From assembly GCA_003952965.2 (NCBI GenBank), contig CM025853.1, forward strand, positions 2,820,271 through 2,884,270: a stretch of DNA of 64,000 nucleotides, read 5' to 3'. The first letter of the stretch is position 1, and the number at the start of each line of letters is the position of its first letter. The DNA is from Morella rubra (Eukaryota; Streptophyta; Magnoliopsida; Fagales; Myricaceae). The notes under the pieces were generated by a model, which made no database searches, was not told the DNA's origin, and saw nothing but the letters and a program-made list of their open reading frames with translations. Of the stretch, positions 25,000 to 36,500 are shown piece by piece. Both the position numbers and the translations under genes were made by a program.

Positions 25000-26826
25000 C
25001 ATTAAGAACAACCATATTTTGGTGAGCAACAAAGAGAAAAGAAATTGGCAGGGGGTTGTTGAAAGATTGCTTAGGGACTAACCTCTTGGAGTGGCTGATT
25101 ATTCACAACGACCCATGGCACAATGTATGAGGTGGATTGAGATGAGCACTTTCCTCAGCATATTTTTGCACAATCTGCATTTCAATGTCCTTTTAGAGCT
25201 CACCATTCAATGCACGAGGGAAAAGGAGTGAAGACTCAATACCATTCTAACATAACCAGTATAACAGTAACTAAAAACTAGCATGATAAGAACTCTGACA
25301 AGAAATTAAAAAAAAAAAAAAAAACCATGATGCCAACCTTTGTTCCATTTCCACTAAGATAGCAATCCAAGACAGGTTTCTTGGGCAATCCCAGAGAGTC
25401 GAAGCAACTTTGGCCAGTCTCTGTGCCTTCCTTCTATGACTAGAAACTCAAAGCAATATATCAGAGCATAATGCTTGTTCTACAACAAAATTAAACGGAA
25501 GATATTTTGAGAAGCACCAGAACCACATGTATCATCTTCAAGTATGTTTCATTCTCCATGGATAATGGTAACAACGTTCCATATTGGTACTACTTTGAAA
25601 AAAAAATTCACCAGATGAAATGTCTGTAAAACAAGAGAAAGACTTAACATTTATAATGCATAATGGGTAATACTGGGATTTTCTTTTGGGGTAGAAAGAA
25701 ACAACAATAAACAGAAGATTAGAAAAAGCAACTCTAGAAAAAGATAGAATTCTTTAGGAATTCCGGATGGATAGAGGATTTTACTAGAGTTAGCTATGTC
25801 TAAATCAAGGGATAGAAAAAAAGCAGTCTTACCAAGTCGTGAAAGATGTCTATGGTACATGATTCCAAAGCATTCAGTATGCATTCATCAGGGCCATGCT
25901 GCAAAATTTATTTTATCAACATTTAGATCAAAGACCAACAGTTGATAGAGATGGCATGTCACAATCAGTACTATGTGGAGGCAGAAGGACATCTGCGAGG
26001 CTGTAAAAATATGATGCCAAACCATTGGGTATAGAGTGTCTGGGAAGAAATGAATTACATTCCAAAGGTAAACAGAGAGAACCGATAAAATGGAGGGCCA
26101 TATATAGGTAATGAATAAAGTATGTAACTTTCTGAGAGACTTCAAACTGAGCTACACGAACAACTACAGTCCCCGTTTGGTTCCCGAGAATCCATCCCTC
26201 CGACTGCCTATGAACTGACATAACACCGCATCTTGTTGGAATTCTTTTTGGCTAACTTGTAAACCACAACACTGTAAAATATGGAAGGTTCAGAACTCTA
26301 TTTTATAATTTTCCAGCATCTTTTTTCAGCCCCCAAAAGTTTAAACCTCCGACTTCTGAGCCGACTAAACAATTACGAAGTCAAGTCAACTCTGTTTCTG
26401 TGTATGCGTGGATAATGAAGGCACACATACTAAAATCTTTTCAAATTGCCTTGCTCACTAAAACAGCCATTCTCAGCAAAGATGCTCATGAGTAATCAAA
26501 CAAGAACCAAATGGAGATGTGAAATGTCACCTGACAGACAACGGCATTGTTAGACTTATTGATGTAAGCATTGCCCCAGGGGACCAGCCTGAGATTGATG
26601 ATACTGATGAGGTCCTTGAAGAAGACTCCTGTGAGGTTTTTCACGATGAAAGTGGCACAATATGGACACAAAGTGTCATAGTAGAGAGAGAGATTAACCT
26701 TTTGAGAATCCATAGCTGAGACCTCGACATCGCCTGATATGAAGGGAAGGCAAGAGAAGGAGATAAGAACAGGGACAAGAAGAAGCAAGCTATTACATAT
26801 ATGAAGCGCAAGTTCTGAGAAGCCAT
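24957..26826 (-). pseudogene. GILT (thiol reductase-like), right arm
   Basis: Inverse copy of the left GILT. Exons on the minus strand: 26826-26531, 25898-25833, 25479-25338, 25174-25083 and 24996-24957. Same signal peptide, CPYC active site and CQHG signature. Lesions differ from the left arm: one C is lost at the signal-peptide/mature junction (TATCAGG instead of TATCCAGG, near 26736), which alone removes the mature protein from frame, and one G is gained in exon 3 (GATTGCCC instead of GATTCCC). Exon 5 lost bases in two homopolymers. Where the left arm has its extra A and its TGA, this arm reads normally (EGRHRDWPK, LSGNGTK). The one-base loss in exon 4 is shared. Promoter with TATAAATA at 26865-26872. 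Confidence 0.85.
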
Positions 26827-26872
26827 TTGTTTTGAAAAGGATATAGAGTAATAGGGGGCACATGTATAAATA

Positions 26873-28169
26873 GCTGGAGCCTGTAGCAAGTCTCAGCCTT
26901 TTCCAAGTGTAATGTGACATCATTGACCTCATTGACCTCATTTTCATATTTTATGGGTGTAAGGCAGGAACTGACTGAAATTAGCTTTATCAATTTGTTT
27001 TTGGCAAATACCTCATTTTGCGGTTTTCTGTCCCTTCCCAACTAATTATTCACTACTTGAATCATTTCTGAGATTAATGTTTCTTATTCTCATCTCAATG
27101 TTGATTACAATTCTCCAAAAAAAAAAAAATGTATTTCCAACCCATATGTGGAATTTTCTTTTTTTGGTAAAGATCTTTTTTTGGTAACGAGTAGAAATTC
27201 TACTAGATAGACCCACCGAAATGGACCCACCTTAACGGTCGATAAACTCCAAGCCGGTGCACCCCTTCCAAACCACGCGTGGAATTATCTACAACGTCAA
27301 CTACGCGAGTTATGAATGAACCTGATTTTGGGGGCCATTCTGGTGCCAAGATCTCCCCACTAGCCGCCATGTGAACTCTTTCAATGTTGTCCAAGCCCCA
27401 AGGAAGCCTGCTGTACATGTAAATGATTGACGGATCAAATGAGAACACTTGTTTAAATGTCTCCGCCGAAAATAAAAGACTTTCAGGCTTAGGTGTAGAC
27501 TTTAATTCCTAGCAGAGTATGTATATATCCTGTGTGGATGCGAGTCTGAACTTTTGTTTTCTAATTTTCTGTAAAAAAAAAATATACTTAAGCTGTATTT
27601 GGATTGGCAAAAAAAAATTCATTTGGCTACTAAATTCAGATGTGTGGTGATAAGCTCTAGAAAACCTCATTAATGGCACAACTACCCAGCCAACATAAGC
27701 ACGTCATTTCTCTCATAATGATTGAGCTGAAGCATTTTAGTTCCTGCGTTTTTGTCTGGACATTTATCATCCACGCAGTTGGGATGGTGCCGCGGACAGG
27801 AAATCTTTAAAAAATTTCGCGTCTCTTATCCCTTAGATGAAGATCAAGCTGCTTTCTAGCTACTCAAACATTGACTTCTCTTATCATTATGCCTGGAAAC
27901 AGCGACTGATATCCACCAGATTCTCTCAAAGTTCAAACTCTGGTTGTGCAGAAAATATCTACTGAAATCAGAAGTGTATAATTTTTGAATCAGACATAAG
28001 AAAGGATGCATCGTTTGTACCTAAATCCACTTTTTCGATTTTTAAGTTGCTCAAGAAAAAGGATCACGGCACGTCGGGGACCTTCTTCGTAGCTTTTCAG
28101 TTTTCCAACAAAAAGTGCATACAGTTAGTAGTGAAGCCAAAGATTGCTGACGAAATCCACCTGGGCGCA
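26873..28169. other. Upstream region of GILT, right arm
   Basis: Inverse copy of 18124-19429. Non-coding, with homopolymer-length differences from the left copy. Confidence 0.5.
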
Positions 28170-30028
28170 TTTTTTTTTAATCAACAAAACCACTACTATT
28201 AACATAAAAAACAGAGTCAAACAGAAAGAAACCAAACAAAACAAACAAAAGATACAAGCCAAAACCAAAAAATTACGCCTAAGGAGGCTAAAAGCCCTCA
28301 TAAACCCAAGGAAACCACAGATGATGCCCGTGAAACTCTGGAAAGCATTCATCCTTGAGGGAAGCAGCCCATTGGGAAAGGCTGTAAACAGCCACATTAG
28401 TAGACCGAGGAGATAAAACACACCGGTAGGAAGGAGAGGAATTCAACAAAGACTGAATCAGAGAAATAAGATGCTCAATTTTCCATGGGCAATCAGCAAT
28501 ATCCCTACCAACCGAATCCATAACAATCAAGGAGTCTTCTTCAAGAACAACTTGAGACCAGCCCATACGAGCAGCAATATGAACACCCAACCATAAAGCC
28601 TCAACCTCTCCCACCAACGGGTCCACTACATCAAGCAACTTAGTTTTTAGAAAAAGACACTGGAAATCGCCACAAACACAAGCTGCCATAGCATAAGAAG
28701 GACGAATGGCAACATCTACATTAATCTTGATAACCCCTGGATCAGGGGGGTGCCACTCATGGGATAAATGCTGGTGACGCAGCTGCCAAGCATTGACATG
28801 GTGCATTGTTACACGGCGACGTCTCGCTAACACTTGCGGCATCTCACAATCACAAGACTCATGAACTATTCTATTTCTCTCAAACCAAACTACATCTAGA
28901 GCATTCACAGCATACAACTGAAAATGATGGTACTCTGCCACAAGAATACCAATGATCCCAGGGTCTAAAATGATAGAAATCCAATGAACAATAGGGTAAT
29001 CAGCAAATCGCTCAATAAGCAGGGGCCAAGGGGCCTCCTTCCAAAGAAGACGACTAACCTTGCAATCTAAGAACAAGTGATTCAGCGATTCCAATTGGTC
29101 AGCGCACAGAGGACACGTACTTGTCTCCAACACTCTTCGGTGAATAGCCACATCAATACGGGAGCGAGTGGGCAAAATGTTCCACACAATCTTCCATAAC
29201 AAATGACGCAATCTAGCATGAACACAGCAATTTCCATTTGGACATGGGCAGGGGCCTAGTTGCTTCTGCAAAAGGAGGGAGGAGTGCACGGTACATAGAC
29301 TCTCTGGAATATTTATCCGAAGATTCTAGAGACCAAACCCAACGATCCGGGCTACCATCCAGCTGGAGAGGAATACGAAGTATATGAGAGACAGTTTCTT
29401 GTAAATATTCTCGGGTAAGAAAATCCGGGAGGGATCAAACCTTTGGAAAAGACTATCTTTGTCCCACTGATGGGTTATGGGAGAAATCAAGGAACTCACA
29501 TTTTCATTCTCCCATTGCTCAAGCACCACAGAACGTGGTTTGGGCAGTAAATCCACCGTCCCAATCACCCATGGATCCTTCCACACTGCTGTCACTCTCC
29601 ATCCCTAATTTGTCTACACACCATGGTGCGAAGATGGGGCCTCAACTTCAGGATACCACGCCAAACCCATGAAGCCACCCGAGGAGAAGTAACCTCCCAA
29701 AAAAAAAAAGAAGGACGCAAATACTTGGCTTCGCAAATCGAAACCCACAAAAATGATTCATCAGTAATCACATTCCAGCTTTGACGGGCCAAAAGAGCGA
29801 CATTCATCCGAGATAAATCACGAATACCAAAGCCTCCCATGGCTTTGGGCAAACACATCGATTGCCAAGACTTAAGCGTCAAGTGGTGAGCACGGGTGGA
29901 TTCAAAGCCTCACCAGAAATTCTTCAGCAGCTGATTAACTATTTTACACCATCCCTCCGGTAATAACAAAGAGCTCATATAATAAGATGACATCTAAGTA
30001 GCCACCGTGGTAATAAGAATGGTACGCC
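28170..30028 (-). mobile_element. LINE-1 3' half with RNase H, right arm (LINE-R)
   Basis: Inverse copy of LINE-L. A-tract at 28171-28178 (as T). Frames 29882-29592, 29595-29326 and 29289-28288, the last one identical over 333 residues to the left copy (zf-RVT then RNase H). The 5' end abuts the hAT terminus at 30029 exactly as in the left arm. Confidence 0.9.
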
Positions 30029-30589
30029 TAGGGGTGAATAGCGGACATGTCGGAAGCGAAATTTAACATTCCGACATAGGTCCGCTAACTAGCGGATGGC
30101 CAAAATCGATCCGCTTCGCTTCCGACTCTTAGCGGACTTAGCGGAAGCGGAAGCAGGGATAGCGGAATTTTTCTTTTTGGGCCATATTTTTCGGCCCATT
30201 TAAGCTTTTTTTTTCAATAAATAAAATTTTACTCATTCATCACAATTCACAAATAAAATCAAAAAATTAAAATATACAACCAACTTCATAAAAATAATTC
30301 ATAAAAATGAAAAAATAACAAATATTTCTCATAATAATAAAAGTGGTCAAATTAAAAAATCAAAAAACTTGAACTAACTTGAAATAACAGAATATTACAA
30401 TACAACTTAGAAGTATCAACTCAAGTAAGAAATTAATAACATAATCAAACATCAATCAATCACGAATCCACAATCGATGCAGCATTAGAAATTATCTCTG
30501 CAAAAAAACAAATTTATTAACAAGAGCTCATAAAAAATTTTAATAAAGTGAAAAGAAATGTAAAATTTGTATATACCTATCCATCATAT

Positions 30590-32150
30590 AACTAGAGGGA
30601 TCTTCTGTCCCATCAGTAACTTCAGATTCGTTATCCTCATTATCATTAGCAGAATGTATGATCTTGGATGTCAACCAATTTTGAGCACAAATGAGTCCTT
30701 CTCGTTTTTGGTGCCAACGAACTCCGGAAAGAATCTAATACCGACCCCCCGTGCTGAAGACAGACTCTGAAGGCACTATAGTGATAGGGATGGCAAGAAC
30801 ATCTCGAGAAATTCGTGCAAGAACGGGAAATTTTGGTGCATTCACTCTCCACCAATTGAGGATATCAAAATTAGGATCTCTGGTTCAATATCCTCCATTA
30901 AATATCTCTCCACTTCAGACTTGCTATCCAGCAAATTCTGTTGCGCCTTAAATTGTGTGAATTCCAAGTAAAGAGGATCATCTATTGAGTGCACTAGATG
31001 ACCCAATCATTCAAGCTGGCCTTGACTTGCAGATACACTCCCACTGCTAGATGACCCATCCATATTAGCATACTCTGTAAACAACTGATCCAAGGTCCCT
31101 CTTACAAGACTAGTCATCTTTGCACCTAACTCCACCCCCAAAGCCTTCTTGAACCAAAAGTCCAAGTATATAACCTTGTATTGTGGGTCAAGTACCGCTG
31201 CAACAAACAATAAATCAAATTTTTTCCCATGTCTGCGAACAAATATCTGCATATAAATGCATATGAATAGTTCTGCAAAAAATCTGACAGTATTCGAACC
31301 GTCACTTCATAGAAGATTTTATCAATCCCAATCCATTCCGACATGCAATCCTCCAATTCCATCCCAATTGTTGAGCCCTTATGATCTGACACCTTAGAGA
31401 AGGCAAGTATCTTTTTGTGCAAGTTCCAAGTACTATCAATGAAGTGTGCAGTGACAGACATATAATTCATGTTTTGGACTGATGTCCATGTGTCAGTGGT
31501 GAAACAAACTCGGGGTCTATTGAGTAAGATACTAGCCTTCAGTCTAGCCTTCTCTTCCAAGTAAAGTTTCATACAGTCTTTCATCACTGTAATTCGAGAT
31601 GGCACTTTAAATCGGGGCTCGAGGGTATAAATCATCTCCTTGAACCCATCCTTACTTACTATTCTAAAAGGAAGCTCATCCACAATTATAAATTAGCAAT
31701 AGAAGCTCTAATAGCCTTGGGATTATATGAGTCTATCTTCATCACTCCCACTGATCCACTACTTGCCCCATTGATATCAAAAGTCAATTTCTGTTGAGAA
31801 CTATCCAATTTACTTTGAGTTCTCTTATACATTACACATGCCTTTAAGTGGGATCTCATAGCCGAGGTCCCTTGATCTTTGTGGTGAACCCAGTTTTATG
31901 ACCACAATGGTTGCACTTGGCCAATGGTTTGTTTGGGTCAACTACTGGTAGTATCCTAGTGAAATGTTCCCACATCGGGGATGGATTGGAAACCTTTCTT
32001 CTTTTGGGGGTAGGGTCATTGTCTCAGTTTGTTGTGCCTCTCTACATCTATAATTGGTATCTCACCAATTGTAGGTGTAGCCGTTGAGGCAGGGGTAAAT
32101 AAATTGGGGGTTGTGGATTGCGAAGATGCAATCGGAGTTTGACGATCCAT
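30590..32150 (-). pseudogene. hAT transposase, internally deleted, right arm
   Basis: Begins MDRQTPIASSQ at 32150 after a cag acceptor. A one-base loss just after IIDVE breaks the frame near 32040. The BED region follows, then an open part 31683-31126 (ELPFRIVSKDGFKEMIYTLE ... CFTTDTWTSVQNMNYMSV). A deletion then fuses ECMSEW-GIDKI directly to FYEVTVRI, removing about 500 bases present in hAT-L. The hATC half (31252-31007 and 30855-30646) differs from the left copy at about one residue in eight, while the N-terminal half is nearly identical. Non-functional. Confidence 0.8.
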
Positions 32151-32452
32151 CTGAAATAAAGACACAAAATAACATACACCTCGATCAAACATACACCTCA
32201 ATTAAACATACACTTCAATGCATTTAGAAATATTTCATGACTTACAAAATACTAGAACTAAGTCTTTCAATCAAACATATATGAGGAACCAAACAAAAAC
32301 ATTGAAAAAATTTGAACTTTTTTTATTTAAATGGTAAAGGTTTGCTTGCGTTTGCATTTTGCAATCCTTTTTTTCTCATTTGTTGGTTAAATAGAAGACA
32401 AACTTAGATCAAACGGAGCCGGAGCTCCGCTAGCAGCCAGACCGAAATTACA

Positions 32453-32458
32453 GGCCTA
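32453..32458 (-). mobile_element. Additional hAT terminus inside hAT-R
   Basis: On the minus strand, TAGGCCTGTAATTTCGGTCT starts at 32458 and runs into the GCTGCTAGCGGAGCTCCGGC subterminal motif. This is the same kind of end as at 10722 and 33540. It implies that a 2.43 kb element (30029-32458) ends here and that 32459-33540 derives from something else. Confidence 0.6.
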
Positions 32459-32941
32459 CCAGACACCACCAGGCCACAAGCAAAACCCAATTATGCTGCT
32501 TTGTACTGACCCCGACACAACTTGCAAGTTAGATGACCTGAGCTGTAAACATAGAGATTGACTCAGAGATTGTGCTGTTTGATTTGCATTGACATGTATA
32601 GCGGATCATGAATGCATATGCCAAATAGAATATGCATTAATGGCAAGAAATATAGGAACTTACACAGAAAGATAAGAGGAACGGGAGAGTGCAAGAACCA
32701 GAGGATCATGATAAGCACGAAAATGATCAAAGAAAAAGTTGACATTCAAAGGAGTAACCTAAGGAAAATGCACGAGAGCGGAACAACAGATTCACAACCA
32801 ATATCCCCTTGATTCACAACCAATCTAACACAATTTAATCTAACACTGAACAACAGATTCACAATAATTTAATCTAACCCAATCATAGCCAATACCAATC
32901 TAATATCAATAGTAGTAGCTAATCCCAACCAACAGTAGCTG

Positions 32942-32952
32942 TGAGAGAGAGA

Positions 32953-32982
<30 letters not shown>
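32942..32982. repeat. (GA)n microsatellite
   Basis: A run of mostly perfect GA repeats from 32942 to about 32982, with further GA clusters near 33050-33066. Lies in the outer part of hAT-R. Confidence 0.9.
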
Positions 32983-32988
<6 letters not shown>

Positions 32989-33213
32989 CAGAGAGAGATC
33001 AGAGAAGTACTGGAGGCTGGACCACCGGAGGAGCGCCGTTGCCGTGAAAGAGAGCGAGAGAGAGAGTGGTCACATAATTTTAGGGCTGAAGTGAGAACTA
33101 AGGAAGGCCGAGAGGGTGGCAGCACTAGCAGGGGAAAGGGAAAATTTTAGGGCTGTGGCTGGGGGGGACTCGGGGTCGGGGGAGAGGAAAGGGAAATTAG
33201 TGCTGCAGGCTGC

Positions 33214-33256
33214 GGGGGGGGGGGGGGGGGGGAAGGGGGGAGGGGAGGGGAAATTA
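33214..33256 (+). repeat. G-tract cluster with G-quadruplex potential
   Basis: Nineteen consecutive G (33214-33232) followed by G-runs of six, four and four separated by one or two A. A run this long is also a frequent site of base-calling error. The left arm has a diverged C-rich equivalent near 10995-11140. Confidence 0.8.
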
Positions 33257-33540
33257 GGCAGGGCTGGGCAATTTTTCCCAAAAAAAAAAAGTAAATGACA
33301 TATTCCTATTGAAAATGGGACGACGTCGTTTTAAGTCAAAGGGAAAAAAAATAAAAAAAGGCACTGGAACCGGATTTTCCGCCGAACCGGCGGAAAAGTC
33401 CGCTTCCTGTTCCAGTTCCGTTAGTGGCCCAAAATGACCTCCGGCTCCGTTCCTGGAAGAAGCGAATCTTCTCTTACTAGAATCGGAGACGGAAACGGAA
33501 CCGGACCTCCGTCGGCAGCCGGACCGGACTTATAGGCCTA

Positions 33541-36500
33541 CTTCCACTATACTATATTCCACATGAGTCAATAGGATCGGAATCATATCACGATTAAGTC
33601 TCTAACTCTTATAATTCCTCAATTCACAATCTGTAACTCGTTGGACTATCAATTGTTTCCAAAATAATTTCAAATAAATATATATATTATATTAATTTCG
33701 AAAAATATTTTCACAAAATACCATTGGCCAATGGATTCTTTTCTAGTCTAACCTTATATAGATATATTGAATATACTGCCTCATCAAGAGACTGATGGAT
33801 TCTTATTGAGCATTTATACAAACCCATTTATTTTGTATAAGACCCAACGTTATCTGGAATATTTGACCTAGAAAGATCATCACCAAATAACTCAGTCAAA
33901 GCACAAATACATAACATAGATCCATATAAACCTCTCAGGTTAATGATACAATAAACCAATTGCGTTGAATTCCTTCTTAACATCAGTATCACTTCCAGAA
34001 GGTATTTATATTTGATCTCGTTCAGTGCATGTACTCTTACATTACACTAATTCGTTTGCTTAAGGTCACTACCTCAATGGCGAAACAATCATTTAGAGAC
34101 ACAACAAGTGTAGACCTATCGTGCATAAATGTCTAGAACAACAAGTGAACAAGGAACCGAAAAGTCATATTTCGCCTTTGATTCATTAATCATTGGCATG
34201 ACTTTTCTACAATGTCACTTAATAATATCTAAATCTTATGTCACATCATATTACTCAATAAATAAATATAAATATGTGGTATTAAATAACTATTATTCAA
34301 ATAAATAATTTTTAGAGCATTATTCTTCCTGTCCTTACAAGAGTCTACGAAGCTCAGTGATCAGAACGCCGAATCACGTTGTTGGTAACGCGTACGATTA
34401 AGGTTGTTTTCCCAGCTTGAGTTCGAGGCTTCTTCAGAAACTGACAGCATCTCATGTCAATTAAAGTCATTTACATTCTTTCCTGTTCTCTCTATTTATC
34501 TTTTCACTTTTGGCTCCCGTAGACAGGAATTGTGTTTTTCACATAAAGGAAGAATTCTGTTTATTTAGTACATCACTTTCGGTGAAGTACTCTTTTAATA
34601 ACCTATGCTGCCCTTCACTAGGAATCCATGCAGAACATGGAATTTTTTGCCACTTTTGAGCATAAAATGAGCATCCACTTGTCAAAAGTAACTCAAATGT
34701 GAAGTGATTAACAAGCCGGTTCAATGAGTTGTAGCCTCATGCATATAGTCGATCGTATTCAAGTTCAGTTATGTGCCATCCTAGTTGTTAGTATATTTAA
34801 GTATAGGCGTAATTTCGTGCCAAACATAGTCCAAATGGAGTTGTAATTCCTTATCAAATAAATTTAGTTTAAGTGTTCAAATGGATAAGCATGATCTTCT
34901 TGAATTATGATGAGATTGCATCACTGGATTTAGATAAACACTTGGAGATTGATGGGACTATATCACTTAAAAATCTTTAAATACTTGTATCGATTCTTGA
35001 GATCTAATGTTGAAAAACGAGATCAATCGCAAAGAGCCCATAAAAATAACCTCTATAGGATTATTCGGATTCTTACATTGAGTGTTAAGAGTCAACAAAG
35101 GAATTTTGCCAGTGCTGCCTAATTAACATCAGGGTTGTCAGATTCAGTAAAAAGGTTTTGTTAGTGTTTGAATCACCATTTGTAAGGTTTTCTTCTTAGT
35201 AGATTTCGGATGATGTTGATAGTTAGGAGTGGTTTTTATTATAAAAGGGTGATTCGAAAGTTTTTCACTTCATCAACAAAATCTCGTTTCTTTATGTGGT
35301 TGAAGTTTGTTTTAATTTTTCTCATATTATTTGTTGATTGAATTGGTATTTGTTCGGATCTAGACTCAATAGATTTTGAATGTATTGAGTAACTATATCA
35401 TAGAGTTTTAATAAGAGATAAACACTTATTCACCCCTTAGGTGTCAATTGTGTATAAACCGTTTTTTTCACTGCTATCCAATATGCAATTTGTTTTTGTC
35501 ATACAAATTGGAACGCAAAAACTTCTATTATAAAAGCTTTATGCTACCCGATTGAGTCTTAACTCTTTTCTTGTTTCATTTTTGCCAAGGCAAATGCAAA
35601 TAAAGTTTTGTTTACAAAACAGAAACATAATAAATTCAAACAGATCCTGTACAAAAATCTGACTCTTAATCCCAGACTCCCAGTAAACCCAGTTTTAACC
35701 AGACTGAAAAATCAAACCGATCAATACGACCGCTAAAAGGATGGGCCTCAAACTTGTTACAACAGATAGAGACGGGAAAAAACTCATGACAACCAAGAAA
35801 AGGCCCAAAGATCCAATACAACCTTCTTAGATTTGATTAGGGAAAGGAAAAGCCTCAATATGAGGATGCGCAGGAGGCTCTTGAGAGGTGACGAGTGCTA
35901 ATAAGGGAACCTTTCACACCTCTCCTCGTGGTCTGCCACAGAAGTTAAGGCAATCAGAAAAGCAGCTAAATGGGTAAGCAAGAAGCCCAATACAAGTTCT
36001 ACGTGTTCCACTCAAAATCTCAAAGCCAAAAGAAATAACATAGATAGGTAGATACCTTATTGTTTGCCAGCCAAAATCTCAATACAAGTTCTACGCTCAA
36101 TATTTTTGTTTACAGCCATTGAATTGATCACAGAGAAAGCAAACGAAAGCTGCATAAGCTCTAGCGAATATTTGTTAACAATCTTTTCTGAAGAAATGGA
36201 AGAGCCCCTTTACACTTGAAGACACCGCTACGATCATTACCCTTCATCTTCTTCAGGGGTTTATCTCACTGGAGCTATGTGTATAATGGAGTTGTAGTTA
36301 ACAAAATGTTTCTGCACAGAATAACAGTTTGAACAAAACTCAAAAGGTTGTGATGTTCCTATGTTGCAAAAACTTACCTAGCAAAGGCAGAAATAAGAGA
36401 AAAAATAAGAATTACACAAGTAGTAGCCTAATTGGTTTGGAGGTCTAAAAAAGACATCTAAAAACGGGTGTGGGGGCAAGGAGGCAAAAGGATCAAATGT

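Larger units (their letters stand above)
25000..30070 (-). repeat. High-identity part of right palindrome arm
   Basis: Reverse complement of 16225-21302. Contains the GILT gene, its upstream region, the LINE and the last about 40 bases of the hAT terminus including its flank GGCGTACCATTC. High identity ends abruptly inside the hAT end near 30070 (CGAAATTTAACATT). Confidence 0.95.
30029..33540 (-). mobile_element. hAT transposon complex, outer end of right palindrome arm (hAT-R)
   Basis: Inner terminus TAGGGGTGAATAGCGGACAT starts at 30029, with the same flank as in the left arm. Outer terminus (minus strand TAGGCCTATAAGTCCGG) ends at 33540. The outer flank differs from the left arm (TATAGTGGAAG against GAGTATGAGTAGC). 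At 3.5 kb it is 2 kb shorter than hAT-L. A second TAGGCC-type end lies internally at 32458, so this is probably two elements or a rearranged one. No matching 8 bp target duplication was found. Confidence 0.75.

Noticed and set aside
28144..28416. 90-codon frame identical in both arms (also 17877-18149 minus)
   Set aside because: It is the antisense of the LINE tail, conserved only because the arms are copies.
33541..34340. Possible LTR of a retrotransposon
   Set aside because: No TG...CA ends, no second LTR, no primer site or polyprotein found.
35570..36150. Possible minus-strand gene remnant
   Set aside because: No reading frame of useful length and no recognised protein text in either strand.
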